From: Lutispora sp.
Lineage (GTDB): Bacteria > Bacillota > Clostridia > Lutisporales > Lutisporaceae
DNA length: 5,280 bases
Reading direction: 5' to 3'
NCBI GenBank assembly: GCA_030834765.1
Contig: JAUQXG010000056.1
Span: 1-5,280, forward strand
Part shown: positions 1-5,280 of the stretch, one piece after another
How positions within the stretch are numbered: position 1 is the first letter of the stretch
Layout of the letters: each line of letters starts with the position of its first letter
Program-made: the position numbers and the translations under genes
Notes under the pieces: model-generated
What the model saw: the letters and a program-made list of their open reading frames with translations, nothing else
The model's database searches: none
What the model was told of the DNA's origin: nothing

Positions 1-2
1 TT

Positions 3-95
3 GGTCTTGTATTTTTTTTAATTTTTATTATTAACTTTATTTATGAAGAAAAACGTTATTATTTGAGTATCAGTCAAAGATACAACTTTAAGTAA
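3..95 (+). CDS. C-terminal end of an unidentified membrane protein (partial)
   Basis: The frame starting at base 3 is open from the window edge to a TAA at 93-95, giving 30 residues; the other two + frames stop by base 34. The peptide starts with a hydrophobic run (GLVFFLIFIINFIY, residues 1-14) followed by a charged and aromatic tail (EEKRYYLSISQRYNFK). That pattern fits the last membrane helix and short tail of an integral membrane protein. A likely intrinsic terminator lies about 100 nt downstream on the same strand, as expected for the end of a transcription unit. The fragment is too short to assign a family, and a 30-codon open frame can occur by chance in DNA this AT-rich, so the call is tentative. 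Confidence 0.42.
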   Translation, partial: GLVFFLIFIINFIYEEKRYYLSISQRYNFK

Positions 96-110
96 GCTTT
101 ATTGATTTAT

Positions 111-136
111 TAGGTATGAGTTATGCTCATAACCTA
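111..136. repeat. Inverted repeat / potential hairpin
   Basis: TAGGTATGAG (111-120) can pair with CTCAT-A-ACCTA (126-136), giving ten base pairs with one bulged A at 131 and a TTATG loop. The same bases also contain a perfect shorter inverted repeat, GTTATG-CT-CATAAC (120-133), whose two-base spacer suits a dimeric DNA-binding protein better than an RNA loop. No T-run follows on either strand, so it is not an intrinsic terminator by itself. It could be a 3'-UTR stabilising hairpin of the upstream transcript or an operator; the sequence does not decide. Confidence 0.4.
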
Positions 137-190
137 CTACATATTAACATATATTTTGTACTCCTAATTTTTTATTTGAATAAGTTTTCA

Positions 191-218
191 AAGGGTAGTT
201 AATAACTACTTTTTTTTT
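191..218 (+). terminator. Probable intrinsic terminator of the upstream gene
   Basis: GTAGTT (195-200) and AACTAC (204-209) form a perfect six-pair stem around an AAT loop. The stem can be extended by two G-T and two A-T pairs at its base, and nine T residues (210-218) follow directly. The stem is short and AT-rich, so efficiency may be moderate. The T-run lies on the + strand, which fits termination of the transcript reading through the partial frame that ends at 95. Confidence 0.6.
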
Positions 219-302
219 ATTGATTTATGCATATAAATTTAAATTGTATAAATTCTAGATTAATGGTAATAATATCCTTCAGAATAGTATGGAGGGAAAT
301 AT

Positions 303-938
303 ATGTTTGAAGATAGATCTAGAAGAAGAAAAAGTAACATACTAATAATTGTTTTTCTAGTCATATCCTTAGCAACAGTGCTTGGTTTATTTTTTAATAC
401 AGATAATAATATTATGTCTAAGGTCAACAATGAGCAAAATAAAATAAACAGTTATCAAGTTCCGGAAAATTTGATTAAGCCACAAGATCATCAAGATATA
501 CCAAATAAAGAAATAACAAATATTCCAAACATAGACTTGATAACACCTAATACTGTGCTCGAATTTGAAGTGAATTTTGAGTTATGCGGACATTCTAAAA
601 TAAAGAAGTCTGCCAGCGCTTCAGATGATGAAATTAACTTAAGCGAAGAGCAAATGAGGGTTAAATATCAAGATTGGCAAATAGTCAATTTTGAGCCGGA
701 AAAAGTGGTGCTAAGGAAAACTGTTAATGCTTATTGTCCAGATCATTTTATAATTGGAGTTAAAGGAGAAGGCATTGCAGTATACAAATACAATATTGAT
801 GGGCAAAAGGTGCTTTTAGATGAAACTGACATACAAATTTCAACATTGACACCTGAAGATCAAGAAATTGTTAAAGGTGGAATTGTGGCAGATACAGAGG
901 ATGAATTGCAAGGTGTTTTAGAAGGTTTTAGCGATTAG
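303..938 (+). CDS. BofC C-terminal-domain membrane-anchored protein
   Basis: The product is 211 residues with a basic N-terminus (RSRRRK), one membrane segment at about residues 13-31, a polar linker to about residue 82, and a conserved C-terminal domain at about 84-211. That domain carries marks of clostridial BofC_C proteins: a CGH motif (C95, H97), YQDW (122-125), CPDH (C145, H148), a GxAVYK strand near 157-162, and a tail of the form LTPEDQEIVKGG. The globular part is probably outside the membrane (the intermembrane space if made in the forespore). The ATG follows GGAGGG by six bases. In B. subtilis, BofC is a sigma-G-controlled protein that restrains the SpoIVB protease in the sigma-K checkpoint; whether this protein does the same is inference, since many clostridia lack parts of that pathway. 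The gene is bounded by terminators on both sides, so it looks monocistronic. The family call is from remembered motifs and was not searched. Confidence 0.8.
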   Translation: MFEDRSRRRKSNILIIVFLVISLATVLGLFFNTDNNIMSKVNNEQNKINSYQVPENLIKPQDHQDIPNKEITNIPNIDLITPNTVLEFEVNFELCGHSKIKKSASASDDEINLSEEQMRVKYQDWQIVNFEPEKVVLRKTVNAYCPDHFIIGVKGEGIAVYKYNIDGQKVLLDETDIQISTLTPEDQEIVKGGIVADTEDELQGVLEGFSD

Positions 939-950
939 AAAACTATTAAA

Positions 951-985
951 AAAATAAAGCAGAAATTTCCTGCTTTATTTTTTTT
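951..985 (+). terminator. Strong intrinsic terminator after the bofC-like gene
   Basis: AAAATAAAGCAG (951-962) pairs without a mismatch with CTGCTTTATTTT (970-981) around a seven-base loop, AAATTTC, and the 3' arm runs into eight T residues (978-985). It begins 13 nt after the bofC-like stop codon. Because the A-rich 5' arm pairs with the T-run it could work partly in both directions, but no opposing gene is near. It separates the bofC-like gene from the ruv operon. Confidence 0.85.
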
Positions 986-1010
986 GCCAAAAAGGGTATA
1001 GTATTCCTAG

Positions 1011-1024
1011 CGAATATATGTTTG
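1011..1024. promoter_or_regulatory. Candidate LexA (SOS) box of the ruv operon
   Basis: CGAATATATGTTTG matches the Gram-positive LexA box CGAACRNRYGTTYC at 12 of 14 positions and the core GAAC-N4-GTTY with one mismatch (GAAT-ATAT-GTTT). It is the only such match I found in the intergenic DNA, and it lies just before the ruv genes, which are SOS-controlled in several bacteria including B. subtilis ruvAB. A TATAGT hexamer at 997-1002 could be the -10, which would place the box on the start site where LexA can repress, but no good -35 stands 16-18 bp upstream of it. The site is supported by pattern and context only. Confidence 0.5.
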
Positions 1025-1029
1025 TATAC

Positions 1030-1036
1030 AGGGAAG
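1030..1036 (+). promoter_or_regulatory. Ribosome binding site of the small ORF
   Basis: AGGGAAG ends seven bases before the TTG at 1044-1046. This is usual Shine-Dalgarno spacing and is the main reason to believe that the TTG starts a translated frame. Confidence 0.45.
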
Positions 1037-1043
1037 TGTAAGT

Positions 1044-1109
1044 TTGAAAAAGGCTATCGCCTTATCAATTCTATTTTGTGCAGCATGGCTGCAGGAAGGG
1101 GTAAAATGA
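1044..1109 (+). CDS. Hypothetical 21-residue hydrophobic small protein coupled to ruvC
   Basis: A TTG start (1044-1046) opens a 21-codon frame that ends in TGA at 1107-1109, overlapping the ruvC ATG as ATGA. The peptide begins (M)[10 protein letters not shown], continues with CAAWL and ends QEGVK: two lysines, a hydrophobic core of about 13 residues, then a short polar tail. This resembles a tiny single-span membrane peptide or a signal-like leader. It has no lipobox, because F rather than a small residue precedes the Cys. The start has a well-placed AGGGAAG, and the ruvC ribosome binding site is inside the last codons, so translating the ORF would bring ribosomes to ruvC. It may serve only as a coupling leader, or be a real small membrane protein. 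I do not recognise it. Its shortness means that chance cannot be excluded. Confidence 0.5.
   Translation: MKKAIALSILFCAAWLQEGVK
1093..1101 (+). promoter_or_regulatory. Ribosome binding site that fixes the ruvC start
   Basis: AGGAAGGGG ends four bases before the ATG at 1106-1108. It favours that ATG over the in-frame TTG at 1022, the ATG at 1085 and the ATG at 1115, and the resulting N-terminus MIIMGIDPG is the usual start of RuvC proteins. The site lies inside the last codons of the 21-codon upstream ORF. Confidence 0.75.
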
Positions 1110-1597
1110 TAATAATGGGTATTGATCCTGGAATAGCCATTTTAGGATTTGCTATAGTAAGCTATGAAGGTAATAAATTCAAAGTAATACATTATGGAGC
1201 CATAACAACTACATCAAATTTGCCAATGCCAAAAAGATTAAATTGCATATTCAGTGGTTTAAGTGAGTTAATAAATGAGTATAGGCCTGATGCATTTGCA
1301 ATAGAAGAATTGTTTTTTAATAAGAATGTTAAAACTGCCTTAACGGTAGCACATGCCAGAGGCGTTTCTATACTTGCTGCTTCTATTTCTAATATACCAA
1401 TATTTGAATATACTCCACTACAAGTAAAACAAGCTGTGGTTGGTTATGGTAGAGCAGACAAGAACCAAGTACAACAAATGGTTAGGATACTGTTAAATTT
1501 GAAGGAAGTTCCAAAACCTGATGATGTTGCTGATGCGTTGGCAGTAGCAATATGTCATGCTAATAGTTCAAACTTTTCAGAATTATTTAGGTTATAA
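1106..1597 (+). CDS. ruvC: Crossover junction endodeoxyribonuclease RuvC
   Basis: RuvC is the Holliday-junction resolvase: a dimeric, Mg2+-dependent nuclease of the RNase H-like fold that cuts opposing strands of recombination junctions together with RuvAB. From the chosen start it is 163 residues, a normal length. The four catalytic acids are visible: D7 in MGIDPG, E67 in AIEELFF, and D140 and D143 in [11 protein letters not shown]. The NKN...[10 protein letters not shown] stretch (73-87) after the catalytic Glu is also typical. The frame stays open upstream to a TTG at 1022, but those 28 extra codons precede the normal N-terminus and carry no family features, so they are excluded. The ATG overlaps the stop of the small ORF. 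Only 13 nt separate the stop from the ruvA start. Presence of RuvC beside RuvAB argues for Clostridia rather than Bacillus. Confidence 0.96.
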   Translation: MIIMGIDPGIAILGFAIVSYEGNKFKVIHYGAITTTSNLPMPKRLNCIFSGLSELINEYRPDAFAIEELFFNKNVKTALTVAHARGVSILAASISNIPIFEYTPLQVKQAVVGYGRADKNQVQQMVRILLNLKEVPKPDDVADALAVAICHANSSNFSELFRL

Positions 1598-1601
1598 GGA
1601 G
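1596..1601 (+). promoter_or_regulatory. Ribosome binding site that fixes the TTG start of ruvA
   Basis: AAGGAG overlaps the ruvC stop codon (TAA, 1595-1597) and ends nine bases before the TTG at 1611-1613. The nearby ATG at 1615 is out of frame. The resulting protein begins (M)YDYIYGKV, the normal RuvA N-terminus, so the TTG start is well supported. Confidence 0.8.
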
Positions 1602-1610
1602 TGAAACATT

Positions 1611-2195
1611 TTGTATGATTATATTTATGGAAAAGTTGATTCTGCAATAGAAGATTATGTTGTTATTGATGTGAATGGTGTAGGTTTTAAAATATTTTCA
1701 TCCGCTTCTACAATTAAAAATGTAAAATGGGAAGAAAATACTAAAATATATACACATATGATAGTGAAGGAAGATGATATTGTTCTTTATGGATTTTTAA
1801 CGCGGAAAGAATTAAAATTATTTAAACTGCTTATATCAGTGAGTGGCATAGGTCCAAAAGTTGCTAATTCATTATTATCACAATTGGATGCGCAACAAAT
1901 AACGAATGCAATATTAAATAAAGATATTAGCTTAATTATTAAGGCGCCAGGTATAGGTAAAAAGACTGCTGAGAGGTTATTTTTGGAATTAAAGGATAAA
2001 GTGGCTTTAGATGATATGATAGTTGGAAACACTACTTTAGAACGGGGAAATGAATTGTCAGAGGTAATTGAAGCTTTAATATCTTTAGGGTATAATTACT
2101 CTATAGCTTCCAATGCTGTTTCAAGGATTGAGGATAAAAGCCAATCAATAGACTTACTAATTAAAGAAGCTTTAAAGTTGGTTTCTACAAAGTAA
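1611..2195 (+). CDS. ruvA: Holliday junction branch migration protein RuvA
   Basis: RuvA binds the four-way junction as a tetramer, holds it open and square, and loads RuvB rings on opposite arms. The 194-residue product shows the three expected domains. An OB-fold covers about residues 1-63 and carries the acidic pin (E54, D55 before VLYGF) that keeps the strands apart. A tandem helix-hairpin-helix domain follows with VSGIGPK (77-83) and APGIGKK (112-118), each giving sequence-independent backbone contacts. A flexible linker leads to a small C-terminal domain at about 147-194 that binds RuvB. The start is TTG, chosen because of the family N-terminus and the AAGGAG upstream; a weak start codon may tune its level against ruvC and ruvB. 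ruvB begins 13 nt after the stop, consistent with co-translation in one operon. Nothing is missing or truncated. Confidence 0.96.
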   Translation: MYDYIYGKVDSAIEDYVVIDVNGVGFKIFSSASTIKNVKWEENTKIYTHMIVKEDDIVLYGFLTRKELKLFKLLISVSGIGPKVANSLLSQLDAQQITNAILNKDISLIIKAPGIGKKTAERLFLELKDKVALDDMIVGNTTLERGNELSEVIEALISLGYNYSIASNAVSRIEDKSQSIDLLIKEALKLVSTK

Positions 2196-2208
2196 AGAGA
2201 GGTAACAT

Positions 2209-3204
2209 ATGGAAGATAGATTAATTACTCCGCAAATAATCAGCGATGATATTGAGATAGATACAGGATTAAGACCCAGAAACTTAGATGAGTACATAGG
2301 ACAATCTTCGGCAAAAGAAAGAATTGATATTTTTATAAAAGCTGCAAGGCAGAGGTCAGAATGTTTAGACCATGTTCTTTTATATGGGCCACCTGGACTA
2401 GGAAAAACTACATTAGCAAATATCATTGCTAATGAAATGGGTGTTAATATTAGGATTACTTCTGGGCCGGCTATTGAAAAACCTGGAGATTTAGCTGCGA
2501 TCTTGACAAATCTTAATAGCAATGATGTTTTGTTTATTGATGAAATCCATAGATTAAATAGAAGTGTAGAAGAAATATTATATCCTGCAATGGAAGATTA
2601 TGCTTTAGATATTATTATAGGCAAAGGGCCTAGTGCCAGATCTATCAGACTTGACTTGCCAAGTTTTACTATGATAGGTGCAACTACCAGGGCTGGAATG
2701 ATAGCTGCTCCCCTCAGGGATAGATTTGGAGTAATCTGTAGATTAGAATATTATAATAATGAAGAGCTATACAAGATAATTACAAGATCTGCTAAACTAC
2801 TTAAAATTGAAATTGAGCATGAAGGAGCAATGGAAATAGCAAGAAGATCCCGCGGTACACCAAGAATAGCCAATAGAGTACTAAAAAGAGTTCGTGATTA
2901 TGCCCAAGTAAAATACGATGGAAAGATAGATAAAGAAACAGCAGATAAAGCATTAGAACTTCTTGAAATAGATAGCATAGGTCTTGATAATATTGATAAG
3001 AAGATGCTATTCGCAATAATTGATAAATTTAATGGAGGTCCTGTAGGGCTGGATACATTAGCTGCATCAATTGGAGAAGAAAGCGGTACGATAGAGGATG
3101 TTTATGAGCCTTATTTGCTGCAGATGGGTTTTCTAAATAGGACTCCCAGAGGGAGAATGGTCACAAATTTAGCATATGACCACTTAGGCTTAGAAAGAGG
3201 ATAA
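2209..3204 (+). CDS. ruvB: Holliday junction branch migration ATPase RuvB
   Basis: RuvB is the AAA+ hexameric motor that pumps duplex DNA through the RuvA-junction complex. The 331-residue product has Walker [10 protein letters not shown] (60-68), Walker B LFIDEIHR (108-115, D111 and E112), sensor 1 GATTRAG (157-163), the arginine finger in PLRDRFG (R170 by alignment from memory) and sensor 2 in RGTPRIANR (R219). A C-terminal winged-helix DNA-binding domain follows (about 258-331) with [10 protein letters not shown] and the basic wing RTPRGR (311-316). The ATG is preceded by AGAGAGG with six bases of spacing. All catalytic residues are present and the length is normal. It lies between ruvA (13 nt) and the SpoIID/LytB gene (44 nt) with no terminator, so co-transcription is likely. 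Confidence 0.97.
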   Translation: MEDRLITPQIISDDIEIDTGLRPRNLDEYIGQSSAKERIDIFIKAARQRSECLDHVLLYGPPGLGKTTLANIIANEMGVNIRITSGPAIEKPGDLAAILTNLNSNDVLFIDEIHRLNRSVEEILYPAMEDYALDIIIGKGPSARSIRLDLPSFTMIGATTRAGMIAAPLRDRFGVICRLEYYNNEELYKIITRSAKLLKIEIEHEGAMEIARRSRGTPRIANRVLKRVRDYAQVKYDGKIDKETADKALELLEIDSIGLDNIDKKMLFAIIDKFNGGPVGLDTLAASIGEESGTIEDVYEPYLLQMGFLNRTPRGRMVTNLAYDHLGLERG

Positions 3205-3248
3205 TAACATAACACCCACTGATTACAACTTTTAAGGAGAAGATTTTC

Positions 3249-4589
3249 ATGAAATTGAGAATTGTATTATTAACACTTGTAGTAACATTATTTTTACCAT
3301 TAAATATTATTCATGTTAGCGGAGAATATAGTCTACCGAAAACTATTAAAGTTGGTTTAAGTTTTGGAAGTTCAGCTGTAAATAACGCTAATATTAAAAG
3401 TCCGTGTGGTATTTTAGTTCAAGATGCCGATGGCAAATTAATAGCTTCCGACGACTCTCCTAATGGATTTACTTTTAACGCTATTGATGCATATCAAATT
3501 CAAATATGTGACTCGAAAACAGGAGAAGTAAAATATATAGCGAATGCAGAGAAAGGTCTTTTTATAAAACCTAATGAAATAAATACAGGCATAAAGTATT
3601 TGGAATTTAATAATAAAAAGTATAGAGGGTCTTTTATATTACAAATATTAGATGATAATAATATTACAATAATAAATGATATAAATTTAGAAGAATATTT
3701 ATATGGAGTTGTTCCTTCTGAATCACCCTCATCATGGCCTATGGAAGCTTTAAAAGCTCAAGCTGTTGCCGCACGAAATTTTGCAGCTTTAAATATTGGC
3801 AAACATGCAAAATATGGATTCGATTTATGCAACGGTCAAGATTGTCAAGTTTATAAAGGATTAAGCCAAGAGACAGAGTCCACAAATCAAGCAGTTAATG
3901 AGACTGCCAATAAAGTGATTTATTACGATAATAAGCCAATAAATGCTTTTTATCATTCAAGCAGTGGTGGGCATACGGAAAACAGTGAAAATATCTTCTC
4001 AGCACCTCTGCCTTACATAAAAGGGGTAGAGGACCAATACAGCTTAGGAAACAAAGATGATAGCTGGATAAAAAGTTTTGACAAAGAGTATATTAAAACC
4101 AAAATGATTAATTCAAAACTAGATGTTGGTGACATATTGGATATTATACCTATCGAAATTACTGAATTTGGCAGAGTAGTCAAAGTTGAAATTAAAGGAA
4201 CCAAATCAAGTGCCATGCTTGAAAAAGAAAAAATTAGAAGTGTATTAGGTGCTGCAGATTTAAAAAGCATATGGTATAATCTTAAAACAGATTCCGACAT
4301 AAGTGTATTTGATACGATAAAAGGGAGATCTGAAATAAAAAGAATATCTGGAATGTATGTAGCTTCAGCTTCAGGAGTAAGCAATGTGAATGCAATAGAT
4401 AATATAAAAATTAGCAATGGCTATAGAATAGACGAATACAACAAAATACCAGACAACTATACCTTTTATGGTAAAGGCTTTGGACATGGGCTTGGAATGA
4501 GCCAGTATGGAGCAAAAGGCATGGCTGAAGCAGGTTATGATTACAAGCAAATATTAGAATACTATTATAAAGATACGATCGTTCGTTAG
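3249..4589 (+). CDS. Secreted SpoIID/LytB-domain protein (probable peptidoglycan lytic transglycosylase)
   Basis: Residues 1-25 form a Sec-type signal or anchor (MKLR, then a hydrophobic run to about residue 22), so the protein acts outside the membrane. An N-terminal region (about 30-145) precedes the SpoIID/LytB domain. Visible family motifs are [12 protein letters not shown] (148-159) with the likely catalytic E158, [10 protein letters not shown] (167-176), [14 protein letters not shown] (191-204), [10 protein letters not shown] (236-245) and the C-terminal [19 protein letters not shown] (408-426). SpoIID enzymes cleave glycan strands from which stem peptides have been removed, and drive septal thinning and engulfment with SpoIIP and SpoIIM. 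At 446 residues it is longer than classical SpoIID, and this ruv-queA position often holds a paralogue, so I do not assign spoIID itself. The ATG follows AAGGAG by nine bases. queA starts 14 nt after the stop. Its substrate and developmental role are inferred. Confidence 0.85.
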   Translation: MKLRIVLLTLVVTLFLPLNIIHVSGEYSLPKTIKVGLSFGSSAVNNANIKSPCGILVQDADGKLIASDDSPNGFTFNAIDAYQIQICDSKTGEVKYIANAEKGLFIKPNEINTGIKYLEFNNKKYRGSFILQILDDNNITIINDINLEEYLYGVVPSESPSSWPMEALKAQAVAARNFAALNIGKHAKYGFDLCNGQDCQVYKGLSQETESTNQAVNETANKVIYYDNKPINAFYHSSSGGHTENSENIFSAPLPYIKGVEDQYSLGNKDDSWIKSFDKEYIKTKMINSKLDVGDILDIIPIEITEFGRVVKVEIKGTKSSAMLEKEKIRSVLGAADLKSIWYNLKTDSDISVFDTIKGRSEIKRISGMYVASASGVSNVNAIDNIKISNGYRIDEYNKIPDNYTFYGKGFGHGLGMSQYGAKGMAEAGYDYKQILEYYYKDTIVR

Positions 4590-4603
4590 AAAGAGGGCAA
4601 CAA

Positions 4604-5280
4604 ATGAATTTGAAAGATTTCGATTATAATTTACCTGAGTCACTTATAGCCCAAGAGCCTATTCATGAAAGAGATAAGTCAAGACTATTGGTATTAAATA
4701 AAGAGACTGGCAGTATTGAGCACTTTTTATTTAAAGACATTATAAATTTCTTGAAGAAAGGTGATTGTTTGGTTTTAAATGACACTAGAGTCATTCCAGC
4801 AAGATTACTTGGCGAGAAAAATAGCAGTGGAGGATCTATTGAATTTATGCTGCTAAATAGAAAAGACATCAATACTTGGGAAGTAATGGTACGGCCTGGG
4901 AAGAAAGCAAAGGTAGGGGCACGGATTAATTTTGGAGATGGTCAGCTGCAAGCTGAAATTATAGAGATAGTAGATGGTGGTAATAGAATTGTTAAATTTG
5001 AATATGATGGAGTATTTGAAGAAATTCTCGATAGACTAGGCAATATGCCCTTACCACCTTATATAAAAAAGACATTAATAGATAAAGAAAGGTATCAAAC
5101 TATATATTCAAAATATGAAGGTTCTTCAGCTGCACCAACTGCAGGATTGCACTTTACTTCAGAATTGCTAAGAAAAATTGAAGAAAAGGGTGTAACTATA
5201 GCATATGTTACATTACATGTTGGACTAGGAACCTTTAGACCTGTTAAAGTGGAGAATATATTAGATCATAAAATGCATTC
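4604..5280 (+). CDS. queA: S-adenosylmethionine:tRNA ribosyltransferase-isomerase QueA (partial, 3' end missing)
   Basis: QueA transfers and isomerises the ribosyl group of SAM onto 7-aminomethyl-7-deazaguanine at tRNA position 34, giving epoxyqueuosine. The window holds 225 complete codons, about two thirds of the usual 340 or so residues; the frame runs off the right edge without a stop. The N-terminus ([11 protein letters not shown]), IAQEP...RDKSRLLVL (15-31), [13 protein letters not shown] (58-70), GNMPLPPYI (146-154), [20 protein letters not shown] (163-182) and [10 protein letters not shown] (205-214) are all characteristic. AAGAGGG (4591-4597) precedes the ATG by six bases. The gap to the SpoIID/LytB gene is 14 nt, so it is co-transcribed with the ruv genes, as queA is with ruvAB in B. 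subtilis. tgt, the preceding enzyme of queuosine insertion, is the expected next gene but lies outside the window. Confidence 0.97.
   Translation, partial: MNLKDFDYNLPESLIAQEPIHERDKSRLLVLNKETGSIEHFLFKDIINFLKKGDCLVLNDTRVIPARLLGEKNSSGGSIEFMLLNRKDINTWEVMVRPGKKAKVGARINFGDGQLQAEIIEIVDGGNRIVKFEYDGVFEEILDRLGNMPLPPYIKKTLIDKERYQTIYSKYEGSSAAPTAGLHFTSELLRKIEEKGVTIAYVTLHVGLGTFRPVKVENILDHKMH

Larger units (their letters stand above)
96..302. other. AT-rich intergenic region upstream of the bofC-like gene
   Basis: No convincing reading frame is visible on either strand. The region contains a hairpin/inverted repeat at 111-136, a probable terminator at 191-218, two copies of a 13-bp AT-rich word (98-110 and 216-228) and the bofC-like ribosome binding site GGAGGG at 291-296. 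The bofC-like promoter should lie between 219 and 285. TATAAA (247-252) and TAATAT (270-275) are possible -10 elements, but neither has a good -35 at standard spacing, so no promoter is called. Confidence 0.6.

Noticed and set aside
220..255. Possible sigma-A, sigma-E or sigma-G promoter before the bofC-like gene (TTGATT, CATATAA, TATAAATT)
   Set aside because: Hexamers exist but spacings are wrong: 21 bp between TTGATT and TATAAA, 11 bp for the sigma-E-like pair, and only a T-run where a sigma-G -35 should be.
984..1013. TTGCCA (984-989) as the -35 of a ruv promoter
   Set aside because: It matches the -35 consensus well, but 16-18 bp downstream there is no -10-like hexamer; TATAGT at 997 is only 7 bp away.
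1018..1041. ATG-start heptapeptide MFVYREV before the small ORF
   Set aside because: No ribosome binding site, only seven codons, and it overlaps the candidate LexA box.
1787..2032. Open frame on the minus strand inside ruvA
   Set aside because: It lies wholly opposite a clearly conserved ruvA and encodes no recognisable domain.
2172..2522. Minus-strand open frame of 116 codons across the ruvA/ruvB junction
   Set aside because: It is antisense to the RuvB Walker A region, and its open state follows from the codon use of ruvB. No family features.
2801..3016. Minus-strand open frame of 71 codons inside ruvB
   Set aside because: The peptide is rich in Leu, Tyr and Phe as the complement of AT-rich + strand codons; no supporting context.
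4013..4417. Minus-strand open frame of 134 codons inside the SpoIID/LytB gene
   Set aside because: The Ser/Leu/Ile-rich low-complexity product is antisense to an intact conserved gene.
4663..4872. Minus-strand open frame of 69 codons inside queA
   Set aside because: It is antisense to conserved QueA motifs and encodes nothing recognisable.
1..5280. Mobile element, CRISPR array, toxin-antitoxin or other novel defence system
   Set aside because: No transposase, repeat-spacer pattern, integrase or anomalous gene is present; the window is a conserved housekeeping locus.

Overview
This is an AT-rich chromosomal window with every convincing gene on the + strand. The gene set points to a spore-forming, low-GC Firmicute of the class Clostridia: a BofC-like protein, a SpoIID/LytB protein, RuvC present beside RuvAB (Bacillus subtilis lacks RuvC and uses RecU), strong GGAGG-type ribosome binding sites and repeated TTG starts. 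A finer taxonomic placement cannot be read from the sequence.

Layout. Positions 1-95 probably hold the last 30 codons of a membrane protein that enters from the left. A gene-free AT-rich stretch follows (96-302), with a perfect inverted repeat/hairpin at 111-136 and a likely intrinsic terminator at 191-218. A single-TM BofC C-terminal-domain protein lies at 303-938 and is closed by a strong intrinsic terminator (951-985). A new unit then begins. A probable LexA/SOS box (1011-1024) precedes a 21-codon TTG-start small ORF (1044-1109), whose TGA overlaps the ATG of ruvC (1106-1597). Then come ruvA (1611-2195, TTG start), ruvB (2209-3204), a secreted SpoIID/LytB-domain protein (3249-4589) and queA (4604 to beyond the right edge). 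Gaps inside this unit are 13-44 nt with no terminators, so it reads as one operon.

How the genes work together. RuvA and RuvB form the Holliday-junction branch-migration motor and RuvC is the resolvase, a complete RuvABC set that would fit SOS control. QueA makes the epoxyqueuosine precursor in tRNA queuosine synthesis. The SpoIID/LytB protein probably cleaves denuded peptidoglycan glycan strands outside the membrane, and the BofC-like protein belongs to a family tied to the forespore sigma-K checkpoint in Bacillus. The bofC ... ruvAB-queA neighbourhood is also seen in B. subtilis, so this is a known conserved locus. No mobile element, CRISPR array, tRNA or rRNA is visible.

The least ordinary parts are the small ORF coupled to ruvC, the SOS-box-like sequence in front of it, and paired Cys/His residues in the BofC-like protein.
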